A stretch of 64,000 nt of DNA from NCBI RefSeq assembly GCF_008180195.1, contig NZ_VTAV01000020.1:1-64000 (forward strand). Reading direction: 5' to 3'. The stretch comes from Sphingobacterium phlebotomi (lineage in GTDB: Bacteria; Bacteroidota; Bacteroidia; Sphingobacteriales; Sphingobacteriaceae). Under the pieces are notes generated by a model, which made no database searches, was not told the origin of the DNA, and worked only from the letters and a program-made list of their open reading frames with translations. Shown here one piece after another: positions 6,654 to 16,048 of the stretch. The position numbers were made by a program, and so were the translations under genes. Within the stretch, counting starts at the first letter, position 1. Each line of letters starts with the position of its first letter.

Positions 6654-8303
6654 CTAATTATAGCCGTCGTTTTGGTTCCATTTGGTATTCACGTTCATAA
6701 CCAATGTCGGGATCGGGAAGATACGGCGATATTTCTCCGTCCTTCCGGCTGGATATAACGAACGGAAACCCCAGTCGTCTTCGAATTTACCAAAGCGGAT
6801 CAGGTCATTGCGGCGCCAAGATTCATCTGTAAATTCCCGGGCACGCTCATCCAGCAGATCTTCTAAGGTAGGTGCAGTCGACAAGGCCGGTGCATTCACG
6901 TATGCCCGGATTTGGTTGATAAGCGATTGTGGAGAATCACCGTTGGTCGGCGTCGCTCCCCGAAGGATAGCTTCCGCTTTCATCAACAACACATCCGCAT
7001 AGCGGAAGATCGGCACATCATTGCTCTGGTTCCGTGCATTTGCCGCCGTCACTTCCACATCCATGTAAAACTTGATGGAGCGATAGCCCATGGAGCGTCC
7101 TTTCTGGTCATTACCCGCATTTAGCGTAGGTCCACCGTCCGGACGTAAGACAATCTCCCGTGAGGTTTCCATGTGCCAATCAAAAATATCATCGGCATCT
7201 GCTCCGGTATAATCCTGATCAACGCCTTTTTTCGAAGTCTTGATCAAGAACGGGCGCGACAAATCCGGCGCATAATCCGACCAGTAGTACTGCTTACCGC
7301 CTATATAAGCATTGTTCCGTTCATCACCCTCTAAATGGAATTTATCCAAAAACGCCGGCAACACACGGAAGGTACCGCCTACACTCTGCGGTAGGGGTGC
7401 AAACTGGCTCTGCCCACTCCGGTGTATCCAGAAGCGCGCATAGGTCATCCCCTGCTGTTTCTCCCGATGATAGGGCATGGCAAAGATGAAATCCTTAATC
7501 TGCGGCCCATTATTTGGGCGGAACTTCTCTAAAAACTTATGGCTCATCAAATTAAATTGACCAGATGCTATGATCGCATCACACATCGCCACCACCTCGT
7601 TCAACTTTTCATTGGTCATAGTCGGTGCATATTGTGCCACGTCGGGGCTCGTATAGACCGCCCAGTTTAAATAAAGCTTTGCCAATAAAGCTTCCGCCAT
7701 AAACTTGGTGGCCTTCCCGTAGTTAGCAACAGAAGCTTCTGCAGACAGACGATCCCGTACAGCCAAAAGTTCCGATTCGATAAATCGGCAGATCTCGGCT
7801 CGCGGCGATCGATCAGGTACCGTCTCCATCTTTTCCTTAATCAGTGGAACATCACCAAAATTATCCATCAATAGGAAATAGAAGTAAGCACGCATGGCAC
7901 GCATAGGAGCCGCTTTCTCGCTTTCGTCATCTCCAAAAATAGCTAAGACATTATTTGCTAAGTTAATCCCGGTCATTGCCGAATCCCACATCCCCGGGAG
8001 GATGGCATTATCCGGCGTCCAGTTGTGGACATGGAGCTCCCGAAAACGTCCACCATCGTAGTAGTCGGTACCCAAAGCAAGACTCACCGCTTCGTCAGAG
8101 GATAATGTTTGCACCATCCAGTGATTGTATCCCAATGCTCCGCGATACGCGGCATACACATCCGCGGAGATCGCTTCCGCTGCTCTTTCGGTACTGGGGA
8201 ACTCTGTGTATTGCGATTTGATATCAACGTCGAGGTCCGTGCAAGAGGCTATTGTCGTAGCCAATGCGGCTGCGGACACCAAAATATGTAGTTTCATTTT
8301 CAT
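6654..8303 (-). CDS. SusD/RagB-family nutrient-binding lipoprotein
   Basis: 549 residues. The signal peptide ends in a lipobox-like LATTIASC with Cys 21 as the lipidation site. SusD hallmarks include the TPR-rich helices (MRAMRAYFYFLLMDNFGDVPLI), the late motif FRYADVLLMKAEAILRG and the ending RIFPIPTLVMNVNTKWNQNDGYN. It should cap the TonB-dependent transporter encoded just upstream on the same strand (11-bp gap) and deliver a large ligand on the cell surface. The substrate is not evident from the sequence; the phosphatase downstream is the only clue. Confidence 0.93.
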   Translation of the reverse strand: MKMKLHILVSAAALATTIASCTDLDVDIKSQYTEFPSTERAAEAISADVYAAYRGALGYNHWMVQTLSSDEAVSLALGTDYYDGGRFRELHVHNWTPDNAILPGMWDSAMTGINLANNVLAIFGDDESEKAAPMRAMRAYFYFLLMDNFGDVPLIKEKMETVPDRSPRAEICRFIESELLAVRDRLSAEASVANYGKATKFMAEALLAKLYLNWAVYTSPDVAQYAPTMTNEKLNEVVAMCDAIIASGQFNLMSHKFLEKFRPNNGPQIKDFIFAMPYHREKQQGMTYARFWIHRSGQSQFAPLPQSVGGTFRVLPAFLDKFHLEGDERNNAYIGGKQYYWSDYAPDLSRPFLIKTSKKGVDQDYTGADADDIFDWHMETSREIVLRPDGGPTLNAGNDQKGRSMGYRSIKFYMDVEVTAANARNQSNDVPIFRYADVLLMKAEAILRGATPTNGDSPQSLINQIRAYVNAPALSTAPTLEDLLDERAREFTDESWRRNDLIRFGKFEDDWGFRSLYPAGRTEKYRRIFPIPTLVMNVNTKWNQNDGYN

Positions 8304-8314
8304 GATTTTTCCGG

Positions 8315-11300
8315 TTATAAATTAAAATTAAGGCCAAACATAAAAGTACGTGTACGCGGATAGGTTTGTCGGTTGTCGATCCCTGGGGTTAAGCCGCCAA
8401 GATCTACCTCTGGATCTATCCCTTTGTAGCTGGTCAAAACGAAAGCGTTGTTTACCGTAGCATACACCCGGATGTTCTTAAACTGACTACTGAACTGCGG
8501 CAGGTTATAAGACAGCGTCAAGTTTGCCAAACGCAGGTAGTCCCCTTTCTCCAAATAACGATCAGACAGGTAATGCGCATTGATGTCACTCACCTTGTCT
8601 GTCTCTAGCGCGCTGGCTAAAATGTTCTTCTGCCCGGCATTACCGACAATATTGGTGTGCCTTGCCCTGGTCCCATTCATGATCTGATGCCCGAACACGC
8701 CTTGGAACATCGCCGTCAAAGCAAAATTTTGATAGGTAAAGTTGTTGTTCCAGCCCAAGGTAGCCTTCGGCTGTGCACTGCCGGTAATAGCCCGATCCTT
8801 GTTTGCCGGTGTAATGGTCGTCTCGCCGGTTCTTTCGCCGGTTCCTAGATCACGCACATAGAAAGTCGATACACCGTCCTCATTGTAACCGGCCCATTCC
8901 CAAGTATAAAACTGGCCGATCGGCGCCCCTTCCATCAAGCGTTGTTGAAAAGCGTTACTTTGTCCGGCTCCACCAAGTTCTGCCAGATCGATATAATCGG
9001 TAGAGAACTCCTGGTTGGAGATACGGGTCACCACATTCTTATTATGCGAGGCAACGACACCTGTACTCCAGCTAAAGCTCCCGGAGCGCACAGGGATAGC
9101 CTGTAAGCTCAGCTCTACCCCTTTATTATTGATTTCACCCACATTGGCCGTTAAGGAGCCATAAAGGTATTTTGTTGTGGAAACCGCATAATCATAGATC
9201 AGATCCGTTGTGTTTTTATCATAGTACTCTATACTACCGCTCAAGCGATTCCCTAGGAAAGCGAAGTCTACACCTAGGTTCAACATGCCCGTACGTTCCC
9301 AACGCAGATCGGGATTAGCATTGCGCAGGGCAGCCAGCGTACGAAGATCGTTCCCGAAAGCATCGGTATAAAAACTGGAGGTTGCACCGTATACCTGTCG
9401 TGCGCTAAATACGTCAAAACCCATCGAGTTACCACTCACACCATAACCAGCACGGAGTTTCAGGTCATCAAAAATACCGACTTGTTGTATAAAGGGTTCT
9501 TCTGATAAACGCCAAGCAGCAGAAATCGAAGGGAAAGTCGCCCAACGGTTGTTCGCCCCGAAAGCAGACGAGCCATCCCTTCTAACGGTGGCCTGAAAAA
9601 GATACTTACTATTATAGGCATAGTTCACCCGGCCATAGACAGATATCATCCGTAAGGTAGAAAGATAGTAGTTACCGAAACCCAGCAAATCGACCACATT
9701 GGCCATGCCGGGGTTGTAATAGCCCAATCCATCATCATAGTAATCCGAGGTAGTCAATTGGAATCCGTCGTTGTTATTATTCTCTTCCCAAGAGTAACCG
9801 GCCAAGGCAGAAACCCGATGGAGCCCATCAAATGTTTTGTCGTAGGCCAGGTTCATCTCCATAATTCTACGCTCGTCTTCCACAGCTGCGCGGATGGCTT
9901 TACCGTTCTGGTTCCGTGCTGCCATGGAGTTTGCCGTGTAATACTGTGCATTATTGAACTGTCTGTTCTGCAAAGACAGATCAATATTATAAGTAAGACT
10001 TGGTAAAATCTCATAACCTACTTTGGCATGCGCCTGAATCACTTTGGTTTTGGAGAAATTGGTGTTTTCTTCAATCAGCGAAACCGGATTGACGTATTGT
10101 GAGCGATCGGGCTTTTCATACCAAGCACCCGTCTCGGTCCGTACAGGCGATACGGGCAGATAGTAATACATGGCGTCGTATACACTCACACCGTCACCCA
10201 ACGCCAAAACATCATTTTGTTTAGTGATACTCGTATTGACGTTGAAGGACGCTGTCAGGCGGTCGTCTATAGCCTTTGTACGGACAAAACCACGGCCGAT
10301 CTGGCGGCCCATGTCCGTTCCTTTAATTACGCCGTTGTTTTGCAGTGTATTTAAACTTGCACTATATTGTGTTTTATCCGTACCACCTAATAGGGAGATA
10401 TTATGGTTATTCGATACACCGGTGCGTTCCACTTCACGCTGCCAGTCGGTATTCGCTCCGAGATCGTCCGTCGGCTCCATAGAGAAACCATTGTCGTTCA
10501 CAAAAGCGCGGTACTGATCACCGTTCATCATAGCATAGCGATTGGCAACCTCGTCTATCGCAACATAACCATTGTACGTAATATCGGTCTGGCCAGCTTT
10601 GCCTCGTTTGGTCGTCACGATGATGACACCATTCGCGGCTTTCGACCCGTAGATCGCCGTCGCCGAGGCATCTCGAAGCACATCGATACTTTCGATGTCA
10701 TCGGGCGCCACCAAACTCAGGGATGCTCCCGGCACACCGTCGATCACGTAATAAGGCTCCATCGCTTCTCCGCTACGGAGGGTGGAAGCTCCACGCAAGC
10801 TGATGGACGGGGTAGCATTCGGGTTACTGTTGTTTGTCGAGATGGTTAAGCCCGGAACTTTTCCTTGCAACATCTGTGCAGGCGAAGCGAACACCCCCAC
10901 ATTCATGTCTTCGGCCTTGATGGTGGTAATCGAACTGGTTACGTCCTTACGGGAGATCGTTCCATAACCGATCACGACTTCTTCCAGCTCGGTGGTAGTT
11001 GGTTGCAGCTTCACACTGAGTGCAAGGGGGCGGCCGGTCTGAATGCGGTATCCCGATAGCGTATCCGGCTGGAAACCGACGTAGCTAAAAATAAACTGAT
11101 AGGGGCCGCCCTCGGGCAGGTTACTAAAACTAAACAGCCCCTGATCGGAAGAACTCGTATGGAAGCTTCTGCCCGATTCGCCGTGTACAGCTTTGATGCT
11201 CACGCCGGAAAGGAACTTGCCAGACTCGTTCTGAGTCGCGCCTTTTACCTGCTCTTGCTGGGCTTGTACCTGGATTGCTCCAGCTACAAGAAGTGCAAAG

Positions 11301-11323
11301 CACAATAGGCTCTTTTTTTTCAT
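8315..11323 (-). CDS. SusC/RagA-family TonB-dependent outer-membrane transporter
   Basis: About 1002 residues. The start at 11323 (MKKKSLLCFALLVAGAIQVQAQ) gives a clean signal peptide; an ATG at 11341 would add six residues. A carboxypeptidase-regulatory-like domain (GKFLSGVSIKAVHGESG), TonB-box region (LEEVVIGYGT), plug domain (VIDGVPGASLSLVAPDDIESI, SATAIYGSKAANGVI) and 22-strand barrel ending in FGLNFNL follow. It lacks an STN signalling domain although an ECF sigma/FecR pair lies directly upstream. With the SusD protein it imports a specific large nutrient. Confidence 0.94.
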   Translation of the reverse strand: MKKKSLLCFALLVAGAIQVQAQQEQVKGATQNESGKFLSGVSIKAVHGESGRSFHTSSSDQGLFSFSNLPEGGPYQFIFSYVGFQPDTLSGYRIQTGRPLALSVKLQPTTTELEEVVIGYGTISRKDVTSSITTIKAEDMNVGVFASPAQMLQGKVPGLTISTNNSNPNATPSISLRGASTLRSGEAMEPYYVIDGVPGASLSLVAPDDIESIDVLRDASATAIYGSKAANGVIIVTTKRGKAGQTDITYNGYVAIDEVANRYAMMNGDQYRAFVNDNGFSMEPTDDLGANTDWQREVERTGVSNNHNISLLGGTDKTQYSASLNTLQNNGVIKGTDMGRQIGRGFVRTKAIDDRLTASFNVNTSITKQNDVLALGDGVSVYDAMYYYLPVSPVRTETGAWYEKPDRSQYVNPVSLIEENTNFSKTKVIQAHAKVGYEILPSLTYNIDLSLQNRQFNNAQYYTANSMAARNQNGKAIRAAVEDERRIMEMNLAYDKTFDGLHRVSALAGYSWEENNNNDGFQLTTSDYYDDGLGYYNPGMANVVDLLGFGNYYLSTLRMISVYGRVNYAYNSKYLFQATVRRDGSSAFGANNRWATFPSISAAWRLSEEPFIQQVGIFDDLKLRAGYGVSGNSMGFDVFSARQVYGATSSFYTDAFGNDLRTLAALRNANPDLRWERTGMLNLGVDFAFLGNRLSGSIEYYDKNTTDLIYDYAVSTTKYLYGSLTANVGEINNKGVELSLQAIPVRSGSFSWSTGVVASHNKNVVTRISNQEFSTDYIDLAELGGAGQSNAFQQRLMEGAPIGQFYTWEWAGYNEDGVSTFYVRDLGTGERTGETTITPANKDRAITGSAQPKATLGWNNNFTYQNFALTAMFQGVFGHQIMNGTRARHTNIVGNAGQKNILASALETDKVSDINAHYLSDRYLEKGDYLRLANLTLSYNLPQFSSQFKNIRVYATVNNAFVLTSYKGIDPEVDLGGLTPGIDNRQTYPRTRTFMFGLNFNL

Positions 11324-11366
11324 TTGATACGTGCTAAACATGTTGGTTTGACTTATAGGTTTTCAT

Positions 11367-12440
11367 TTATCTTTTTCTAAAATAGATATGGAACGATCCA
11401 TCTTCGTGCGTGTCGTAATGTAGATCATTGATGAGACAGATCACCGTCAGAACGTCGACAAGGGTTTCCTTTTCCGGGTCGATTATGCCGGTATATTGAA
11501 TGGTCCGGATATGCTCATCTTGGATATGAATATTGGTTTGGTAGGCTTGCTCCAACGTTGCAAAAACATCGGGCAAGGGTATATTTTCCATGTACAATTG
11601 GCTTCCGGTCGTGGCTGGAGCAGCCGTCTCCGCAAGACGGGCTGGTTTCTCTTTCCGCTCCGGCCGGACGATCTGCATATTCGCGTCTAACAACAAGCTT
11701 GCCCCCTTCCGATCAAGGAATACATTTTCGAAGGCAGGGATATCGGCTGTCGATGCCACCACAATTTTACCTGTGTGCAGCTCTACCGCCGCATGTTGTT
11801 TCTCGCGGTGGGTATCGATTGTAAAAGAAGTCCCGAGTGCCGTCGTTTTCGTTGCACCGGCGTACACACTAAAAGGTCTTTTCGTATCTTTCGCTACGTC
11901 AAAAAACCCTTTCCCTTCGAGGTATATATCCCGCGCGGCTACAGCAAAATCGTCGCGGTAACGCAGGCTGCTTTGTGCAAATAGATGTACGGTAGATCGA
12001 TCGGGCAGATGCACCGTGTCGATTTGATCGCTATCATTGAATATAGACACCCAGCGCGGTACGGCTACCCTCCCGCTGTCTTGTTGTGCATAGTGCAGCG
12101 CGTCCGGCTGCGCTACCCGCTGCGATGGTTGCCACAGCTGGAAGGAAATAAAGAAGAGCAGCGCCGCAGCAATCCCCACCTGCATCACGCGGTTAGCACG
12201 CCGTAGGCGTACTTCACGCCGCAGGGCCTGCTGTTCGTCGCGATCGATCTCGCTTTCGATATGCCGGGCCATTTTCTGCGAAGGCACAGCGTCGTCTGCT
12301 GCCTCCTGATAGCGCTGCCATTCGGAATCGTTAAACATTTCTTCGATGATCGTCGGGTCTTCCCAGATCTTTTTGCGCGCGTTCCGCCTTGCTTCGGATC
12401 GATGCGCCACGTTGCACCGATGTCTTCTTCTGAACCTCAT
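11367..12440 (-). CDS. FecR-family anti-sigma factor
   Basis: 357 residues. The short N-terminal cytoplasmic part, a single transmembrane segment (MQVGIAAALLFFISFQLW, near residues 146-163) and the periplasmic FecR domain (DIYLEGKGFFDVAKDTKRPFSVYAG ... TKTTALGTSFTI) are clear, followed by the C-terminal region (IPLPDVFATLEQAYQTNI). FecR proteins hold an ECF sigma factor at the membrane and release it on a signal from the cognate receptor. It lies between the sigma gene (86 bp upstream) and SusC. Confidence 0.9.
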   Translation of the reverse strand: MRFRRRHRCNVAHRSEARRNARKKIWEDPTIIEEMFNDSEWQRYQEAADDAVPSQKMARHIESEIDRDEQQALRREVRLRRANRVMQVGIAAALLFFISFQLWQPSQRVAQPDALHYAQQDSGRVAVPRWVSIFNDSDQIDTVHLPDRSTVHLFAQSSLRYRDDFAVAARDIYLEGKGFFDVAKDTKRPFSVYAGATKTTALGTSFTIDTHREKQHAAVELHTGKIVVASTADIPAFENVFLDRKGASLLLDANMQIVRPERKEKPARLAETAAPATTGSQLYMENIPLPDVFATLEQAYQTNIHIQDEHIRTIQYTGIIDPEKETLVDVLTVICLINDLHYDTHEDGSFHIYFRKR

Positions 12441-12526
12441 ATATAGATATTACGTGGCTCATCGAACTACCCCTAACGACTTTACAATTATTTAATATGG
12501 AGACGGTATCAACCGTGAAGTTTGCT

Positions 12527-13051
12527 TTACAGCATCACGGAATAGAGGTGTTGTTTTAGCTGGAGGAGTGCTTTGCCGATATGGTATTCCACTGCTTTGG
12601 GTGTGATGGAGAACATCGTGGCGATTTCTTTATGGGACAGACCTTGTTTACGGCTCAGTTCGAACACCAAGCGCCGCATCTTGGGCATGTTCTGGATGTC
12701 CTGCTCCATAATCTGCAAAAGGTCTTTACTCTCAATGGCATCGACCAAACTGTCAGTAAAAGGGGTCTCGGCGTATTCGCCTTCGTATTTGAAACGGGTT
12801 GCTTCTTTACGGAGCACATCAATCATCACCTGTCGGGCCATGCCATACAACTGAATATCGATACCGAGCCGCTCATTGAGTATCTCCCGTTGTTTCCATA
12901 ACTTAATAAAAGTCAGCTGGGTTACCTCTTCGGCCACATATTCCGACTTGGTCCGTTGCAGTATAAAGCCATGGATCTGCTGGTGATACCGGTCATAGAC
13001 TTGGTGAAAAGCACGCTGGTCATCTTCCTTTATTGCTCTGATATCTTCCAT
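12527..13051 (-). CDS. ECF RNA polymerase sigma-70 factor
   Basis: 174 residues from the ATG at 13051; a TTG start at 13063 would add four. Region 2 (AFHQVYDRYHQQIHGFILQR ... AEEVTQLTFIKLWKQRE) and region 4 (RLVFELSRKQGLSHKEIATMFSITPKAVEYHIGKALLQLKQHL) are both complete. It belongs to the Bacteroidota FecI-like group paired with FecR and SusCD, and should activate the downstream transporter operon when its anti-sigma factor is signalled. A TAAATTTG -7-like box lies at 13061-13068 on the same strand. Confidence 0.92.
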   Translation of the reverse strand: MEDIRAIKEDDQRAFHQVYDRYHQQIHGFILQRTKSEYVAEEVTQLTFIKLWKQREILNERLGIDIQLYGMARQVMIDVLRKEATRFKYEGEYAETPFTDSLVDAIESKDLLQIMEQDIQNMPKMRRLVFELSRKQGLSHKEIATMFSITPKAVEYHIGKALLQLKQHLYSVML

Positions 13052-13172
13052 AAGAGAAGGCAAATTTAAGGGCTTATTCTGGAGACAAAGGTTAACAAGA
13101 TATTATGTTTTTATGAAGTCTATGACTGCAACATATGAAATAACGAACAAAAATATGACTTGATCCGCGTCA

Positions 13173-14345
13173 CTACCCCAATAGGATTCGCAAGCTCATC
13201 CACGTCATGGCAACAACGATAACAACACCAATGCATGTTAGTAAGAGGGGCTGCTTGTAGGATCCGACAATATCTTTCTTATACGCAGCGATCAACATTA
13301 CAATCAGTGATAGCGGCAAAATGATGCCATTGACCGCACCTGCCAAGATTAGTAGCTTAACTGGTCTGCCGACCGCGACGAAGATACAGGTGGAGATAAC
13401 AATAAAAGCGATAATGATCCAATTCTCGTTCCGTTGAATGAATGGGCTGAACGATTTGACAAACGAAACAGATGTATAGGCAGAACCGATCACCGAGGTA
13501 ACTGCTGCCGCAAACATGACCAAACCAAATAAACGGTAACCAAACTCGCCGGCCGCTAATTGAAATACGGATCCCGTGGGATTAGTATCGTCAATAGCCA
13601 TACCCTGACTGATAATGCCCAGTGACGCCAAGAAAAGAAATATACGTATCGTCGATGCGACCGATATGCCCATCACGGCACTTCTATTCACCTCAGGTAA
13701 GGATTCCTTGCCTACTACGCCCGCATCAATAAGCCGGTGACCACCTGCAAAGGTGATGTATCCTCCAACAGTACCACCTACTAAGGTTACAATCGCCATA
13801 AAATCAATAGTAGATGGTGCTATCGTTCGTAGAGCAGCTTCTGCAACTGGTGGCTTAGCGACAAAGGCAATGTAGATAATGGCGAGGATCATGATAATCC
13901 CCATCAATTGTGTGAAACGATCCATGACTTGCCCTGCTTGACGATTAGCAAAAACGGCAATAGCAATACAGGCTGCAATAACTGAACCTGTAGTAACATC
14001 AAGACCAACCAATGCCTCTAAACCAAGCCCCGCTCCAGCGACATTGCCGATGTTAAATGCTAAACCTCCAATAACAATGAGACATGACAAGACCGCACCC
14101 AAGCCGGGAAGAACACGATTGGCCACATCTTGGGCACGCTTACCGGATAATGTAAGCACTCGCCAGATATTGAGCTGAACGCCGATATCAATAAAGATAG
14201 ATAGTAGGATAACAAATCCAAAACTGGCTCCCAATGATTTGGTAAAGACGGTAGTCTGCGTCAAAAAACCTGGACCGACGGCTGATATCGCCATCAGCAT
14301 CGCTGCCGCGATCAATGCAGAGGTCGTATTTCTCTTTGTATTCAT
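13173..14345 (-). CDS. NRAMP-like membrane transporter, YcsG type
   Basis: 390 residues with about eleven hydrophobic segments. The first (ISAVGPGFLTQTTVFTKSLG) has the NRAMP GPGF motif, but the metal-binding D-P-G-N/MPH pair typical of manganese transporters is not seen. It resembles Bacillus YcsG, which sits next to the 5-oxoprolinase genes there too. It follows pxpA by one base and ends the operon, so uptake of 5-oxoproline or a related compound is the likely role (inference from context). Confidence 0.85.
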   Translation of the reverse strand: MNTKRNTTSALIAAAMLMAISAVGPGFLTQTTVFTKSLGASFGFVILLSIFIDIGVQLNIWRVLTLSGKRAQDVANRVLPGLGAVLSCLIVIGGLAFNIGNVAGAGLGLEALVGLDVTTGSVIAACIAIAVFANRQAGQVMDRFTQLMGIIMILAIIYIAFVAKPPVAEAALRTIAPSTIDFMAIVTLVGGTVGGYITFAGGHRLIDAGVVGKESLPEVNRSAVMGISVASTIRIFLFLASLGIISQGMAIDDTNPTGSVFQLAAGEFGYRLFGLVMFAAAVTSVIGSAYTSVSFVKSFSPFIQRNENWIIIAFIVISTCIFVAVGRPVKLLILAGAVNGIILPLSLIVMLIAAYKKDIVGSYKQPLLLTCIGVVIVVAMTWMSLRILLG

Positions 14346-14346
14346 G

Positions 14347-15099
14347 CTACGGTGTACTCGATAATTTTAAGGCGTGATGCACTTTCCGGGCTATCGCAAT
14401 AGCGGACTCGTTGTCACCATGCATACAAATCGTATCTGCTTTAATCGGTATGTCAATACCGTCCGCAGTGATCACTTTTCCTTCTGTTGCCATTAATAAG
14501 ACCTGTGCAAGGGCTTGGTCGTGATCCGTTATGACGGCATTCACCATAGTCCGGGGTGTCAGCGTGCCATCGGCTTGATAGGTACGATCCGCAAAGGTCT
14601 CGCTATAAACGGTTAGCCCACGCTGTTCACCTTCCGTAATAAGTGCACTTCCCGATAGGCCGTACAGGACCAAATTCGGATCAAATGCATAGACCGCATC
14701 GGCAATCGCCTTGGCAAGGAGGCTATCTTGTGCCGCCATATTGTACAGTGCGCCATGTGGCTTGACATGGTGTAACGATACGCCCTGCGCTTTGGTACAG
14801 GCATAAAGCGCACCGATCTGGTAGAGCATTAGGTCGTATACTTCCACGGGCGTCAGGGCCATTTGACGACGACCGAAACCTTCCCTATCCTTAAATCCGG
14901 GATGTGCACCAATATGCACATCGTGGCTGGCGGCAAGTGCAACGGTTTTCATCATGGTAGATGGATCACCCGCATGAAAACCGCACGCTATATTTGCCGA
15001 AGTTACAAAAGGTAATATCGCTTCATCATTGCCCATCCTCCATGGCCCAAAGCCCTCGCCAAGGTCACAATTGAGATCAATCATTTTACTACTCGCCAT
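14347..15099 (-). CDS. pxpA: 5-oxoprolinase subunit PxpA (LamB/YcsF family)
   Basis: 250 residues, the usual family length. The signature DLNCDLGEGFGPWRMG at the N-terminus, SANIACGFHAGDPSTM, IGAHPGFKDREGFGRR and HHVKPHGALYNMAA are all present and typical. PxpA acts with PxpB and PxpC to open 5-oxo-L-proline (pyroglutamate) to glutamate at the cost of ATP, removing a damage product of glutamine and glutamate. It overlaps the end of pxpC by 11 bp, consistent with translational coupling. Confidence 0.95.
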   Translation of the reverse strand: MASSKMIDLNCDLGEGFGPWRMGNDEAILPFVTSANIACGFHAGDPSTMMKTVALAASHDVHIGAHPGFKDREGFGRRQMALTPVEVYDLMLYQIGALYACTKAQGVSLHHVKPHGALYNMAAQDSLLAKAIADAVYAFDPNLVLYGLSGSALITEGEQRGLTVYSETFADRTYQADGTLTPRTMVNAVITDHDQALAQVLLMATEGKVITADGIDIPIKADTICMHGDNESAIAIARKVHHALKLSSTP

Positions 15100-16048
15100 A
15101 TTTTAATGCTAAAGATAATTTCAATTTATGGAGTTCATCTTCCTGGTCTCTCCATAGGGATTGTGCCTCCTTGACCGTGATCCATGCAAACTGAATTTTT
15201 GCACCAGGTGGTAACTGTGCCATCAGCGGTAGATCGACAGTCGCTACCTGCGCTATAATGGGATAACCGCCTGTTGTGGGATGATCAGCCATCAAGACAA
15301 TGGGTTGCCCGTCAGGTGGCACCTGTATCGTCCCAAAGGTGGTGGCCGAAGAAAGAAGTTCTTTTTTTTCCCGCAGGTACAAGTTTGCTGATTCTAGGCG
15401 GTAGCCCATTCGATCGGAATTGCTGCTGATCGTAAACACATCGGCAGTGAATCGTTGCTGGCTATCGCTATCGAATAGCGGGTGGTGCGGCCCGGTTATA
15501 ACACGAATCACGTTGTTGTCAAGATCTGGATAACATGAAGATGCCATACGCCACGTGAGTGATGAGTTTTCCTGCGGCCAAGCTGCACAAAAGGATAGTT
15601 GGTCGCCTTTTTGCAAAGCACGCCCTTCCCACCCGCCTATAGCGCCACGAAGATAGGTAGAAGCGCTGCCAAGTACTTTTGGCACGTCGAGTCCACCGTA
15701 AAAACACAGATATGATCGCCAACCTTTTTTGGGCCTACCAAAGGTGAGCTGTGCACCTGCTGGCACGACCACAGGCTTCCAGATAGGAATAGGTCGCTGA
15801 TCGATTGCTGGGGAGAGATCTGCCCCGGTGACACAGATAAGCTGCTGCTCCTGAAAAAGCAAGCGAGGTCCAATTGATGTGCATTCTAATGCAGGTGTGT
15901 TCTCTTCATTGCCCAAAAGGAGATTACCCAGTCGAAATGCCAGCTTATCCATCGCACCGCTCGTTATCATACCGTATTTCTGGAAGCCAAAGCGCCCAAG
16001 ATCTTGTACGGTCGTCAACATCCCGGGCTTGATGACACTAATCCCCAT
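15089..16048 (-). CDS. pxpC: 5-oxoprolinase subunit PxpC (KipA/biotin-dependent carboxyltransferase family)
   Basis: 319 residues. The opening PGMLTTVQDLGRFGFQKYG, SGAMDKLAFRLGNLLLGN and the late LMADHPTTGGYPIIAQV are the standard signatures of the KipA/PxpC family, related to allophanate hydrolase subunit 2. It forms the 5-oxoprolinase complex with PxpA and PxpB. It overlaps pxpB upstream by 11 bp and pxpA downstream by 11 bp on the same strand. Confidence 0.95.
   Translation of the reverse strand: MGISVIKPGMLTTVQDLGRFGFQKYGMITSGAMDKLAFRLGNLLLGNEENTPALECTSIGPRLLFQEQQLICVTGADLSPAIDQRPIPIWKPVVVPAGAQLTFGRPKKGWRSYLCFYGGLDVPKVLGSASTYLRGAIGGWEGRALQKGDQLSFCAAWPQENSSLTWRMASSCYPDLDNNVIRVITGPHHPLFDSDSQQRFTADVFTISSNSDRMGYRLESANLYLREKKELLSSATTFGTIQVPPDGQPIVLMADHPTTGGYPIIAQVATVDLPLMAQLPPGAKIQFAWITVKEAQSLWRDQEDELHKLKLSLALKYGE

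Noticed and set aside
10170..12206. Several open frames on the plus strand opposite SusC and FecR
   Set aside because: They are antisense shadows of the strongly supported minus-strand genes and carry no protein motifs.
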